From: Sphingomonas sanguinis | GTDB taxonomy: Bacteria; Pseudomonadota; Alphaproteobacteria; Sphingomonadales; Sphingomonadaceae | Length of the DNA stretch: 64,000 bases | Reading direction: 5' to 3' | Assembly (NCBI RefSeq): GCF_019297835.1 | Contig: NZ_CP079203.1 | Location: 3,352,001-3,416,000 of the forward strand | In this document: one piece after another, positions 50,414-58,875 of the stretch | Layout of the letters: the number at the start of each line of letters is the position of its first letter | Position numbering within the stretch: position 1 is the stretch's first letter | Made by a program: the position numbers and the translations under genes | The notes under the pieces: model-generated | What the model was told of the DNA's origin: nothing | Database searches by the model: none | Seen by the model: the letters and a program-made list of their open reading frames with translations, nothing else

Positions 50414-51736
50414 TTACGCCGCCGCCTTCACCTTGGCCTGTCCGGTCAGCGAGTTCGGGCCCGCCGCGACCAGTTCGACGTCGACCAGGTCGCCGATCTG
50501 GTGGTCGCCGATCAGGTGGACCGATTGCAGCCAGGGCGACTTGCCGAGCATCTGGCCGGGCAGCTTGCCGCGCCGCTCCAGCAGGATGGTGCAGGTCCGC
50601 CCGACGCTGGCGAGGTTGAACGCATGTTGGTCGCGGTTGAGCGCGGCCTGCAGGCGCTGGAGCCGGTCGTCCATCACCTCGGCCGGAACCTGATCCGCCA
50701 TCGTCGCGGCGGGGGTGCCTGGGCGGGGCGAGTATTTGAAGCTGAACGCCTGGGCATGGCCCATCGCGTCGACCAGGCTGAGGGTGTCGGCGAAGTCCGC
50801 CTCGGTCTCACCGGGGAAGCCGACGATGAAGTCGCCCGACAGCGCGATGTCGGGCCGCGCGGCCCGCACCCGGTCCATCACCCGCATATAGCTGTCGCGC
50901 GTATGCTGGCGGTTCATCGCCTTCAGGATGCGGTCGCTGCCCGACTGTACCGGCAGATGGAGGAAGGGCATCAGGCTCTCGACATCGCGGTGCGCGTCGA
51001 TCAGCCCTTGCGTCATGTCGTTGGGGTGGCTGGTCGTGTAACGGATGCGGTGCAGCCCCGGAATCCGGTCCAGCTCGCGGATCAGGCCGTGCAGGCCCCG
51101 ATCGTCGGCGTCGTTCCACGCATTGACGTTCTGGCCGAGCAGCGTGATCTCGCGCGCGCCCGCATCGACCAGCGACTTGGCCTCGTCGACGATGGCCGAG
51201 AAGGACCGGCTGACCTCCGCGCCGCGCGTATAGGGTACGACGCAATAGGTGCAGAATTTGTCGCAGCCTTCCTGCACGGTCAGGAAGGCGGACGGGTTCA
51301 CCTTGCGACGGCCGGGCAGGTGGGCGAATTTCGACTCGACCGGCATGTCGGTGTCGAGTGCCGCCTCGCCCGCCGCCGCCTTGGCGACCAGATCAGGCAG
51401 GTTGTGATAGGCTTGCGGGCCGACGACGACATCGACCTTGGCGCGACGGACGATCTCCGCCCCCTCGGCCTGGGCGACGCAGCCCGCGACCGCGATCATC
51501 GGCTTGCGACCCTGTTCGCCCGCTTCCTTGCGCAGGCGGCCGATCTCGGAATAGACCCGCTCGGTCGCGCGTTCGCGGATGTGACAGGTGTTGAGCACCA
51601 CCAGATCGGCGGCGCTGGCATCGTCGGTCGTCGACAGGCCCTGCGCGGCCATCAACTCGGCCATGCGCTCGCCGTCATAGACGTTCATCTGACAGCCGAA
51701 GGACTTGACGTGAAAGGTCTTGGGGGATGCGGGCAT
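50414..51736 (-). CDS. miaB: tRNA-2-methylthio-N6-dimethylallyladenosine synthase
   Basis: MiaB is a radical-SAM methylthiotransferase that adds the 2-methylthio group to i6A37 of tRNA. The 440-residue protein has all expected cysteines: Cys15, Cys51 and Cys86 for the auxiliary cluster in the UPF0004 domain, and CDKFCTYC (158, 162, 165) for the radical-SAM cluster. [14 protein letters not shown] is the family start, and a TRAM domain ([20 protein letters not shown]) ends the protein. The length is standard. It belongs to the miaB-phoH-ybeY-corC-lnt group, with the phoH gap widened by repeats. Confidence 0.97.
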   Translation of the reverse strand: MPASPKTFHVKSFGCQMNVYDGERMAELMAAQGLSTTDDASAADLVVLNTCHIRERATERVYSEIGRLRKEAGEQGRKPMIAVAGCVAQAEGAEIVRRAKVDVVVGPQAYHNLPDLVAKAAAGEAALDTDMPVESKFAHLPGRRKVNPSAFLTVQEGCDKFCTYCVVPYTRGAEVSRSFSAIVDEAKSLVDAGAREITLLGQNVNAWNDADDRGLHGLIRELDRIPGLHRIRYTTSHPNDMTQGLIDAHRDVESLMPFLHLPVQSGSDRILKAMNRQHTRDSYMRVMDRVRAARPDIALSGDFIVGFPGETEADFADTLSLVDAMGHAQAFSFKYSPRPGTPAATMADQVPAEVMDDRLQRLQAALNRDQHAFNLASVGRTCTILLERRGKLPGQMLGKSPWLQSVHLIGDHQIGDLVDVELVAAGPNSLTGQAKVKAAA

Positions 51737-51783
51737 GACGCGGCCCTTATCGCAAAAGCCGCGCGCTCGCCAGGGTTCCCCTG

Positions 51784-51954
51784 TTCCTCCCCTGCAAGGG
51801 GAGGTGGCATCGCGTCAGCGATGACGGAGGGGTGTCCCGCTATCGAGAGGGAGCGGCAGGTCGGATTGCCCCCGGCAATCCTCGAACCTGCGGGGCAGGT
51901 TCGACCTGCCACTCCCCTCCACCAGCTTCGCTGGTCCCCCTTGCAGGGGAGGAA
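51784..51954. repeat. TTCCTCCCC-type palindromic repeat, copy 3, upstream of miaB
   Basis: The 171-bp element starts TTCCTCCCCTGCAAGGGGAG and ends CCCCCTTGCAGGGGAGGAA. The left half (GGTGGCATCGCGTCAGCGAT and on to GGAGGGGTGTC) matches copy 1, and the right half (CCACCAGCTTCGCTGG) matches copies 2 and 4, so it is a mosaic. An extra hairpin, CGAACCTGCGGGGCAGGTTCG (about 51883-51903), is found only here. It lies between miaB and a secreted-protein gene. Confidence 0.92.
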
Positions 51955-51962
51955 TAATAGCT

Positions 51963-52346
51963 TCAGCCCTTCGGCAAACAGACTCGCGTTTCGTCGGCCA
52001 TGTCGCTGCTCTGGCGATAGAGGTCGGTAAAGGCGGAATAGGCGGCGTCGTGGGCCGCCTGCGGCTTGGCCGCGCCATAGCGGGTGATGGTCACCGCTTC
52101 GCTGTCGGCCACGGCGGGGCCGCCAGCCCCTCGGGTCAGCACGCGAACCAGTATGGTGCGGGTCGCGTCATTATGGCTGGCATACCAGGCATTATGCGCC
52201 GCCACCGCCTTGGCGAAGGTCGCCCACTGACCGGGCTTGATCTTGCTGTGGCGGATCGTCGCCGGGGTCGTGCCGCCGGGGCAGGGATTGGCCATCTGCG
52301 CGGTCGTGGTCAGCAGGCTGGCGGCAACGAGAATCGTCTTGAGCAT
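51963..52346 (-). CDS. Secreted protein of unknown function (127 residues)
   Basis: No family is recognised. MLKTILVAASLLTTTAQMA is a Sec signal peptide; the mature part has two Cys, one near each end (ANPCPGG and TRVCLPKG), that may pair. The middle is a mixed helix region (GQWATFAKAVAAHNAWYASH) of about 100 residues. ATG at 52346 follows GGGGGGACGCC. It lies between plsC and a repeat upstream of miaB, on the same strand, in a position where the conserved cluster usually runs plsC-miaB directly. Confidence 0.66.
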   Translation of the reverse strand: MLKTILVAASLLTTTAQMANPCPGGTTPATIRHSKIKPGQWATFAKAVAAHNAWYASHNDATRTILVRVLTRGAGGPAVADSEAVTITRYGAAKPQAAHDAAYSAFTDLYRQSSDMADETRVCLPKG

Positions 52347-52408
52347 GGCGTCCCCCCGGAATGGCGCGCCGATCCTATCTCGGGAGTGGGCCGCTGGCGA
52401 TGGCAATG

Positions 52409-53158
52409 TCAGGCGTTGGCGACCCGCCTTCGCGCCTCCGCCGCAATCGCCTTTCGGTCGGGGAAATCGGCGGGGTCGAACGGTTCGAGATAATGGAGCG
52501 TCACCGTGAATCGCCCTCGCCGTCGCAGCACGCGCTTGACATGCGCGTCGCCGGGATCGGTCCCAAGCCACGCGATGTCATGTGCGGCCGTGCCATAGTC
52601 GATCCGCACCGGCTGCACTCGGATGCCCGGTACCGGTGGAACGAGTGCGGCGAAAAGGGCAGGCTTGAACGGCAGGAGGCCCAGATCGTCGCCGGTCGTC
52701 CCTTCCGGAAACACCGCCAGCGGCTGCCCTTCGGTCAGGGCGGCGCGGATCGTCGCGACCTGATCGCCGACGCCCAGCCGATCGCCGCGCTCGACGAACA
52801 GGGTGCGGTTGAGGCTGGCCAGCCAGCCGATCAGCGGTAGCGCGGCCACCTCCGCCTTGGCGACGAAGCGGGTGCCCGACGTGCCCGCCAGCAGCAATAT
52901 GTCCATCCAGCTGAGATGGTTGGCCGCGATCATGACGTTGCGACGCGCGGGCGTGCCGGTGACGCGGATGTCGGCGCCCAGGATCACCGCCACCCGGCGC
53001 AGGAATCGGCGCGGCCATGGCGAGGCGCGACCGACCAGCCGCCAGGCTCCATGCAGCGTCAGCGCGATCAGCAGCACGGCCACGATACGCAAAAGGCGAC
53101 CCGCTGCACGCAGGCCGCCCTTGCTGTCGGCGTCGTCGGGGATGGCCGCCGCCATCAT
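52409..53158 (-). CDS. plsC: 1-acyl-sn-glycerol-3-phosphate acyltransferase
   Basis: The 249-residue membrane-associated acyltransferase makes phosphatidic acid from lysophosphatidic acid. NHLSWMDILLL is the HxxxxD catalytic motif, and FPEGTTGDDLGLLPFKPAL the glycerol-phosphate-binding EGTT block. One N-terminal hydrophobic helix (LLRIVAVLLIALTLHGAWRL) anchors it. The start overlaps the fur stop by ATGA, so it is coupled to fur. The length and position fit the alphaproteobacterial cluster. Confidence 0.93.
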   Translation of the reverse strand: MMAAAIPDDADSKGGLRAAGRLLRIVAVLLIALTLHGAWRLVGRASPWPRRFLRRVAVILGADIRVTGTPARRNVMIAANHLSWMDILLLAGTSGTRFVAKAEVAALPLIGWLASLNRTLFVERGDRLGVGDQVATIRAALTEGQPLAVFPEGTTGDDLGLLPFKPALFAALVPPVPGIRVQPVRIDYGTAAHDIAWLGTDPGDAHVKRVLRRRGRFTVTLHYLEPFDPADFPDRKAIAAEARRRVANA

Positions 53159-53577
53159 CCCTTGCGGTCGAGGCTGACGCCGTAAAGCTCCATCCGGTGA
53201 TCGACCAGGCGGAAGCCCAGCTTCTCGGCGATTGCCTTTTGCAGCTGTTCCAGTTCGGGGTCGACGAACTCGATCACGCGGCCGGTCTCGACATCGATCA
53301 GATGGTCGTGATGCGCCTCGGGCGAAGGCTCGTAGCGGGCGCGGCCGTCGCCGAAGTCATGGCGGTCCAGGATGCCCGCTTCCTCGAACAGGCGGACGGT
53401 GCGGTACACGGTCGCGATCGAGATGCCGGGATCGATCTTGGCGGCGCGCTCATAGACCTTTTCCACATCGGGATGGTCCTCCGCCTCCGACAGGACGCGG
53501 GCGATCACGCGGCGCTGTTCGGTGATGCGCAGTCCCTTTTGCGCGCACAGCGCTTCGAGATCGATTTTGCGGGCCAT
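53155..53577 (-). CDS. fur: Ferric uptake regulator, Fur family
   Basis: The 140-residue transcription factor has the Fur winged helix (LRITEQRRVIARVLSEAEDH, ISIATVYRTVRLFEEAGIL) and the metal-binding dimerisation domain with HHDHLIDVETGRVIEF. It lacks the C-terminal CxxC pair that some Fur proteins use for structural zinc. In alphaproteobacteria Fur may respond to iron or manganese (Mur-like); which one cannot be told from sequence. A 7-1-7 Fur-box-like palindrome lies 64 bases upstream, consistent with autoregulation. plsC follows with a 4-base overlap. Confidence 0.94.
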   Translation of the reverse strand: MARKIDLEALCAQKGLRITEQRRVIARVLSEAEDHPDVEKVYERAAKIDPGISIATVYRTVRLFEEAGILDRHDFGDGRARYEPSPEAHHDHLIDVETGRVIEFVDPELEQLQKAIAEKLGFRLVDHRMELYGVSLDRKG

Positions 53578-53640
53578 GGTAACGTTTCAACTCCTCGGGC
53601 AAACCCCTCTCTACCCCCAAAGCCTAATTGCGAAAAGGGG

Positions 53641-53655
53641 ATAGCGACTCGCAAT
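53641..53655 (-). promoter_or_regulatory. Fur-box-like 7-1-7 palindrome upstream of fur
   Basis: Read on the minus strand the 15 bases are ATTGCGA-G-TCGCTAT, an inverted repeat of 7-1-7 spacing with one mismatch, the geometry of Fur boxes. It sits in the 99-base gap between the rimI stop and the fur start, 64 bases before the fur start. The bases differ from the AT-rich E. coli consensus, as expected in a GC-rich genome. Confidence 0.5.
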
Positions 53656-53676
53656 AACCCGGAAACAGTGATCGGG

Positions 53677-54162
53677 TCAGCCGATGGCCCGGGTTTTGAT
53701 CGACCGTCGATAGGTGTGCGCGTCGTAATGACGCCCGTCCGCGCCCTTGTAATAATTGCGCCGTTCGCCGCACTTGGCAAAGCCATGCGCGGAGTAGAAC
53801 AGGATGGCGGGATTGTTCGACCGCACCTCCAGATGCAATGTCTCCACCCCATGCGCGGCGCAGTCGGCGACGACCGCCTCGACCAGCAGGCTGCCGATCC
53901 GCGCGCGGCGGTGGTCGGGCGCGACGCCCAGCAGCAGCAACTCGGCCTCGTCCAGCACCGAACGGGTCAGCGCAAAGCCCGCCGGTTCCTCGCCCGCCTC
54001 GGCGATCAGCAGCTTGATACCGGGCAGCGCCATCACGCCGAGCAGTTGCGAGCGGGTCCAGGCCTCGCCCCATTGCGGGTCGAAGGCGGCGGCCATGACC
54101 TGTTCGACGACTCCGGCGTCGCGCGCGTCACCGGGGCGAAGCGAGATGCCGATGCTCGCCAT
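53677..54162 (-). CDS. rimI: Ribosomal-protein-alanine N-acetyltransferase RimI-like
   Basis: The 161-residue GNAT protein follows tsaB with a 4-base overlap, the usual tsaB-rimI pairing. Acetyl-CoA-binding motif A is LLLLGVAPDHRRARIGSLLV, which has RARIG where the R/QxxGxG/A form is usual, and EVRSNNPAILFYSAHGFAK is the typical C-terminal GNAT motif B. RimI acetylates the N terminus of ribosomal protein S18 in E. coli. ATG at 54162 gives MASIGISLRPGDARD; longer in-frame starts would lie inside tsaB. Confidence 0.9.
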   Translation of the reverse strand: MASIGISLRPGDARDAGVVEQVMAAAFDPQWGEAWTRSQLLGVMALPGIKLLIAEAGEEPAGFALTRSVLDEAELLLLGVAPDHRRARIGSLLVEAVVADCAAHGVETLHLEVRSNNPAILFYSAHGFAKCGERRNYYKGADGRHYDAHTYRRSIKTRAIG

Positions 54163-54800
54163 CAGGCGACCGGCTCCGGGGGCGTGATCCCGCCGGGCAG
54201 CTTGGCGTCGGGCGCGCGGCCATAGACGGGGCGCGGGGGCAGGGCGATAAGGTCGGCGGGCAGCCGCCAAGCTTCCGATGCATCGGGCAGCGCTTCGATG
54301 ACCGGCAGGTCAGGCGACAAGGCGGTCAGCCAGCGCAAGCCATTGCCGATCGCCACCCGGCCCTCCAGCGCGGCGAGCGCGGCGTCGGGCCTCATCGAGG
54401 CGAAGGGGGCCAGCGCCGTCAGGTCGCGGGCGAAAGGCTGGACGAAGACCTCGCCATGCCCGCCCTCCAGCACCACCGACAGCGCCTCGTCGTCGCAACG
54501 CGCAAACCCGGCGGCGGCGACCAGCGCCAGCGACTGATAGCCGGTGGCGGTCACGCCCCAGCCCAGCGCCAGCCCGCGCGCCGCCGCGATGCCGACGCGG
54601 ATGCCGGTGAAGCTGCCCGGCCCGCAATCGACCAGGATGCGCTCCGCCCGGCCGCCATCGGGCAAGGCCGCGATCATCGGCACCAGCCGCTCGGCATGGC
54701 CGCGCCCGACCACGTCATGGCCATGCGCGACCACCCGGTCGCCGTCGAGAAGGGCGACCGAGCAGGCGGCGGTGGCGGTGTCGATGACCAGCGTGCGCAA
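54162..54800 (-). CDS. tsaB: tRNA threonylcarbamoyladenosine biosynthesis protein TsaB
   Basis: The 212-residue ASKHA-fold protein is the non-catalytic partner of TsaD and TsaE in t6A37 formation on tRNA. LVIDTATAACSVALLDGDRV is the N-terminal ATPase-like strand pair, and DCGPGSFTGIRVGIAAARGL the TsaB/TsaD signature. The length (E. coli 231) is normal. It heads the tsaB-rimI unit, with fur and plsC downstream, and lies seven bases after the nitroreductase gene. Confidence 0.95.
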   Translation of the reverse strand: MRTLVIDTATAACSVALLDGDRVVAHGHDVVGRGHAERLVPMIAALPDGGRAERILVDCGPGSFTGIRVGIAAARGLALGWGVTATGYQSLALVAAAGFARCDDEALSVVLEGGHGEVFVQPFARDLTALAPFASMRPDAALAALEGRVAIGNGLRWLTALSPDLPVIEALPDASEAWRLPADLIALPPRPVYGRAPDAKLPGGITPPEPVA

Positions 54801-54807
54801 GTTTGTC

Positions 54808-55398
54808 TCAGGCGATCCGGTTGGCTTGTTCGAACGCCAGCCGGGGGTTGCGCGGGTGCAGCTTCGACGTGTCGCCGTAACCCAGCGTCGCGATGAAGTT
54901 CGACCGTACGCCAGGCTGGTCGGCGAAGAACGCCTTGTCCACCGCGCCCTGATCGAAACCCGACATGGCCCCTGTATCCAGCCCCAGCGCGCGCGCGGCG
55001 AGGATCAGATAGGCGCCCTGGAGCGAGCTGTTGCGGAAGGCCGAGGCCTCGCGCAGTTCGGTATTGCCGTCGAACCAGCTCTTGGCGTCCACATGCGGGA
55101 ACAGCTGCGGCAAGGTTTCATGGAAGTTCACGTCCATGCCGATGATGACGGCGGCGGGCGCGTTGCGGATCTTGTCGGCATTGCTGTCCGAGGCGCAGGC
55201 CGCGAGCTTCTCCTTGGCCTCCGCGCTCAGGCACCAGACCATGCGCGCCGGGCTCTGATTGGTCGAGGTCGGCGGCATCTTCATCAGATCCCAGATCGCC
55301 CGAATCTCGTCTTCGCCGACGGGCGTATCGAGATAATGGTTGAAGGTGCGGCCCTCGCGGAACAGCCGGTCCAGGCTGGTGTCGTCGATCGGGTTCAT
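54808..55398 (-). CDS. Nitroreductase family protein, RutE-like
   Basis: The 196-residue FMN-dependent nitroreductase-fold protein has the same length as E. coli RutE, a malonic semialdehyde reductase in pyrimidine breakdown. LFREGRTFNHYLDTPVGEDE, PPTSTNQSPARMVWCLSAEA (flavin-binding NxxP region) and GAYLILAARALGLDTGAMSG are RutE/HadB-group segments. No other rut genes are present, so a general reductase for 3-oxo acids or quinones is as likely. ATG at 55398 overlaps the stop of the upstream NifU-domain gene, which implies coupled translation. Confidence 0.87.
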   Translation of the reverse strand: MNPIDDTSLDRLFREGRTFNHYLDTPVGEDEIRAIWDLMKMPPTSTNQSPARMVWCLSAEAKEKLAACASDSNADKIRNAPAAVIIGMDVNFHETLPQLFPHVDAKSWFDGNTELREASAFRNSSLQGAYLILAARALGLDTGAMSGFDQGAVDKAFFADQPGVRSNFIATLGYGDTSKLHPRNPRLAFEQANRIA

Positions 55399-55967
55399 CA
55401 GACGGCCCTCACTTCGGTAACTTCGGGGACATAATGGCGGAGCAGCTGCTCGATGCCGTTCTTCAACGTCGCGGTGGACGAGGGGCAACCGGCGCAAGCG
55501 CCCTGCATCTTCAGGTAAACCTTGCCCTTGTCGAAGCCGCGATAGACGATGTCGCCGCCGTCATTGGCGACCGCAGGCCGCACGCGGGTGTCGATCAGTT
55601 CGCGGATCTGCGCGACGATGTCGGCATCCTCGGGATCGTCGGTGAAGCTCTCTTCGGACGGCACCGAGAAATCGGCCGCGCCCTGTTTGAACAGCGGCAT
55701 CTGCGCGGAGAAATGGTCGAGCAGGATGCCGAGCACGTCGGGCTTCACGTCCGACCATTCGGCTCCCGGCGCGATCGTGACCGAGACGAAGTCGCGGCCG
55801 AAGAATACGCCGGTCACGTCGCCCAAGTTAAAGATCGCCTCGGCCAGCGGGCTGGCGGCGGCTTCCTCGGGCGAGGCGAAGTCGCGGGTGCCGCTGTCCA
55901 TGACCTTGCGGCCGGGCAGGAATTTCAGCGTCGCCGGGTTGGGCGTCGGTTCGGTCTCGATCAGCAT
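55398..55967 (-). CDS. NifU/Nfu-type iron-sulfur scaffold protein
   Basis: The 189-residue protein has an N-terminal Nfu_N domain (MLIETEPTPNPATLKFLPG, then GVFFGRDFVSVTIAPGAEW) and a C-terminal NifU domain whose CxxC is in MQGACAGCPSSTATLKNGIE. Nfu proteins deliver 4Fe-4S clusters to target enzymes; this window encodes two 4Fe-4S enzymes, BioB and MiaB. ATG at 55967 is preferred with TGGGGGTC upstream; ATG at 55976 adds three residues, and 56039 would add a non-conserved tail. It overlaps the nitroreductase start. Confidence 0.93.
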   Translation of the reverse strand: MLIETEPTPNPATLKFLPGRKVMDSGTRDFASPEEAAASPLAEAIFNLGDVTGVFFGRDFVSVTIAPGAEWSDVKPDVLGILLDHFSAQMPLFKQGAADFSVPSEESFTDDPEDADIVAQIRELIDTRVRPAVANDGGDIVYRGFDKGKVYLKMQGACAGCPSSTATLKNGIEQLLRHYVPEVTEVRAV

Positions 55968-56057
55968 GACCCCCATGTGGCGCGGGTCGCGATGGGGATC
56001 AAGCAGGACGCGGGAAAGGATGCGTTTCCGCAGAGGCAATCCCGCTTTGGCCGGCCA

Positions 56058-57854
56058 TCAGAAGGCCGACCAGTCCTCGTTCGCCGCGCGTCGCACGGGC
56101 AGCGGCACGACCCGTTCCTTCACCGACTCGACGACCCGCAGCGGCACGGGTGGCATGTCGAGCACGAAGCGTTCGACCGCCTGCGACAATTGCTCCGCCT
56201 CCTCGGCCAGGCTGCGCGCGGCGGCGGTGGCCTGTTCGACCATCGCGGCGTTCTGCTGCGTCACCATGTCCATCTGGGACAGGCTGGTGTTCACCTCGCC
56301 CAGCCCCTTGGCCTGACGATTCGCATCGTCGGCGATGCCGGTCATCAGCGTGCCCAGCCGACCCATGCCCTCGTTGATCTTCTCCAGCGCCACGCCCGTC
56401 TCGCCGACCAGCGCGACGCCGTTCTGCACGCCGCTGGCGCTGGCGAGCACGCGCTGCTTCACGTCGCGCGCGGCATCGGCCGAACGCTGCGCCAGCGCAC
56501 GTACCTCGGAAGCGACCACCGCAAAGCCGCGCCCGGCCTCGCCCGCGCGCGCCGCCTCGACCCCGGCGTTGAGCGCCAGCAAATTGGTCTGGAAGGCGAT
56601 GCCGTCGATGACGCCGATAATCTCCTCGATCTCGGACGAGGCGCGCTGGATGTCGACCATCGCCGCGCGGGCGCGGATGACCACCGCGCCGCCGTCACGC
56701 GCATCGGCGCGGGTCTGTTCCAGCGCCAGCGCGGCATCGGTCGCGCCCGTCGCGGCATGGCGGACGGTTGCGGTGATCTCGTCCATCGCGGCGGCGGTTT
56801 CCTCTAGGCTGGCGGCCTGCTGCTCGGTGCGCTGCGACAGGTCGTCCGAGGCCTGACGTATGTCCATCGCGCCCGCCCGCACGCCGCTGGTCGCGCCCAC
56901 GACGCGCGCCATGGTCGCATGCAGCGCCGCCATCGCCGTGTTGAAGTCGTTCTTCAGCCGGGCGAAGGGCTCGTCCAGCCTCGCTTCGATCCGCGCCGTC
57001 AGGTCGCCCTTCGCCAGCGCCGACAGGCCCTGGCCGATGCTGGCGACGATCAACTGGGTCTGGGCGGTCTTCTCCGCCTCGGCGCGGGCGAGCTGGTCGC
57101 GAAAGGCGACCATCGAGCGTGCCATCTCGCCCACCTCGTCCTCGCGTTCGGCATGGGGAATGGCGCGCCCGGTCTGGCCTTCCGCCAGCAGCCCCATGGC
57201 CTGGCGCAGCTCGTGCAGCGGCCGAACGACGGTTCGCAGCGCCATGTACAGGCCGGTCGCCAGCCCGGCGATGGCGAGCAGCAATGTCGCGGCGATCAGG
57301 ATCCAGCGTCCCTGTTCGGCGACGGCATCGGCGCGGATGTGCAGCACCTTCACCTCGTCGGTCAGCGCATCGATCCGCGCGTCGGCGATCCTGGATGCCA
57401 GTCGCTCGGCCGGGCGCACCCGCTGGCGGAAATGGGAAAGACCGGCGGCGCGGTCCCCGGCACCTGCGAGGCGGCCGACCTCGGTCAGTTCGCGGCGGAC
57501 GCGGGCCTGCGAGGTGAAATAGGCGGACGTGATCGCATAGCGCGCCGCGTCGCCTTGCAGCGTGCCCAACTGGTCGGCGAACTTGCTCAGCCGTGTGTCG
57601 AACTTGCCCTGAATCACCTGCCGTTCGGCGGGATCGCTTTCGATCACCAGGTTAAGCGCATCGCGTTGCAGCGACCGGCTGAGCGAGCGGAGTTCGGCCA
57701 GACGCATCATCACCGCCTCGGCGTGGGCGGCATCCTGATTGGCGCGGGCGACCCGCCCCTCGGTCTGAAGGGTGACGGCCGACAGGATCGCCAGCAACAG
57801 CATCGACACCAGCACGGGCGCGATGAGACGGGCTGCTACGCTTTTGATAAACAT
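56058..57854 (-). CDS. Methyl-accepting chemotaxis protein
   Basis: The 598-residue transducer has an N-terminal transmembrane helix (about 8-27), a periplasmic four-helix-bundle-like sensor (about 30-185), a second helix ([21 protein letters not shown]), two HAMP-like stretches (about 205-330), and the methyl-accepting signalling domain. The hairpin tip is [29 protein letters not shown], with the substitution GV where A or NV is typical. The ligand is unknown. No che genes are in the window, and the C terminus lacks the CheR-binding NWETF pentapeptide. Confidence 0.94.
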   Translation of the reverse strand: MFIKSVAARLIAPVLVSMLLLAILSAVTLQTEGRVARANQDAAHAEAVMMRLAELRSLSRSLQRDALNLVIESDPAERQVIQGKFDTRLSKFADQLGTLQGDAARYAITSAYFTSQARVRRELTEVGRLAGAGDRAAGLSHFRQRVRPAERLASRIADARIDALTDEVKVLHIRADAVAEQGRWILIAATLLLAIAGLATGLYMALRTVVRPLHELRQAMGLLAEGQTGRAIPHAEREDEVGEMARSMVAFRDQLARAEAEKTAQTQLIVASIGQGLSALAKGDLTARIEARLDEPFARLKNDFNTAMAALHATMARVVGATSGVRAGAMDIRQASDDLSQRTEQQAASLEETAAAMDEITATVRHAATGATDAALALEQTRADARDGGAVVIRARAAMVDIQRASSEIEEIIGVIDGIAFQTNLLALNAGVEAARAGEAGRGFAVVASEVRALAQRSADAARDVKQRVLASASGVQNGVALVGETGVALEKINEGMGRLGTLMTGIADDANRQAKGLGEVNTSLSQMDMVTQQNAAMVEQATAAARSLAEEAEQLSQAVERFVLDMPPVPLRVVESVKERVVPLPVRRAANEDWSAF

Positions 57855-57967
57855 GACAATTCCGTGACAAAGCCGGGGGCGGCAAGCGGCGCGGCTTGTC
57901 GTGGGTCACGGGTTACCAAAACGTTAAGATTGTCCGGTTTTTGTACCGGATCGGCCTAAACCGATGG

Positions 57968-58687
57968 TCAGGCCGTCTCGCCGATCAGGCGCAGCAGGCC
58001 GTCCGCCACGGCTCGGCCGGGCTGACGCAACGGGCGTGCAAAACGCAGTCGCAGGACGATACGCGCGGCCTCGGCATCGTTCCACAATTCATGCGGATAG
58101 CTGTCGTCGAAGATCAGCGTTTCGCCTTCGGCCCAGCGCACGATCCGGTCGCGCACCCGCATCCGCGCGCCACCGTCGCGGGGCACGGCAAGCCCCAGAT
58201 GACAGGTCAGCAGCCCCTTGGTTGCGCCGCGCCGCATTTCGACATGCGCACCGGGCGAGAGCAGGGCGAAGGCGGCGTCGTGCAGCCCAGGCACCTCGGC
58301 CAGTGCCGCCGTCGCGACGGGACAGCGATTCGCCGTCTCGCCACCCCGCAGCAGCGGGACGATCCGGCTGGTCGAAGCCGGACCCGATACCGCGACCGCC
58401 TCGTCCCGGATCGCGCGCCATTGCCGCCGCAGCCCGGCCGTCCAGCCGAAGTCGCGAATATCGAGCACGGGGTCGTTGGGCACCAGCGAGGATGCCGCGA
58501 TCACCCCGTCGAATACCCGGCACAGCGCCGCCAGCGCGGGATGGGGCGAGGCGGGGGGCGAGGGAAGGCTGGGGATGGCGGCGACCAGGGTCGGGACGGG
58601 CCGCACGGGCCGCTCGGCCTCGCCCGAATTGTGCCATATTGTGGCCGGCCCCTGACGCTGGGCACTGGCCTTGATTGACTTGGTCAT
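57968..58687 (-). CDS. Aspartyl/asparaginyl beta-hydroxylase-like dioxygenase
   Basis: The 239-residue protein belongs to the AspH-type 2-oxoglutarate/Fe(II) dioxygenases, which hydroxylate Asp/Asn residues or sphingolipid-like substrates (LpxO-related). The core HLGLAVPRDGGARMRVRDR and WAEGETLIFDDSYPHELWND give the two iron-binding His residues. The N-terminal 60 residues are not conserved-looking. No membrane helix is present, unlike LpxO. ATG at 58687 is the start used. It is divergent from the M16 peptidase gene with 188 bases between, where promoters should lie. Confidence 0.83.
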   Translation of the reverse strand: MTKSIKASAQRQGPATIWHNSGEAERPVRPVPTLVAAIPSLPSPPASPHPALAALCRVFDGVIAASSLVPNDPVLDIRDFGWTAGLRRQWRAIRDEAVAVSGPASTSRIVPLLRGGETANRCPVATAALAEVPGLHDAAFALLSPGAHVEMRRGATKGLLTCHLGLAVPRDGGARMRVRDRIVRWAEGETLIFDDSYPHELWNDAEAARIVLRLRFARPLRQPGRAVADGLLRLIGETA

Positions 58688-58875
58688 CACGTTCCGAACA
58701 TCCCCGGCCCGACCCTTGGCGCCCGGGCATCGACGGCCCTTGTGACGCGGGATCAGTCTGATCGTCCTAGGCCGCCACTGGGTCGAAATGATGGCGTCCG
58801 GCCGTCGCAAAGCGGTGCATTGGGGCGATTTAGGGGCGGCTGGCGATCCGGCGTGCGGCGGGTTATGAGGGTGGC

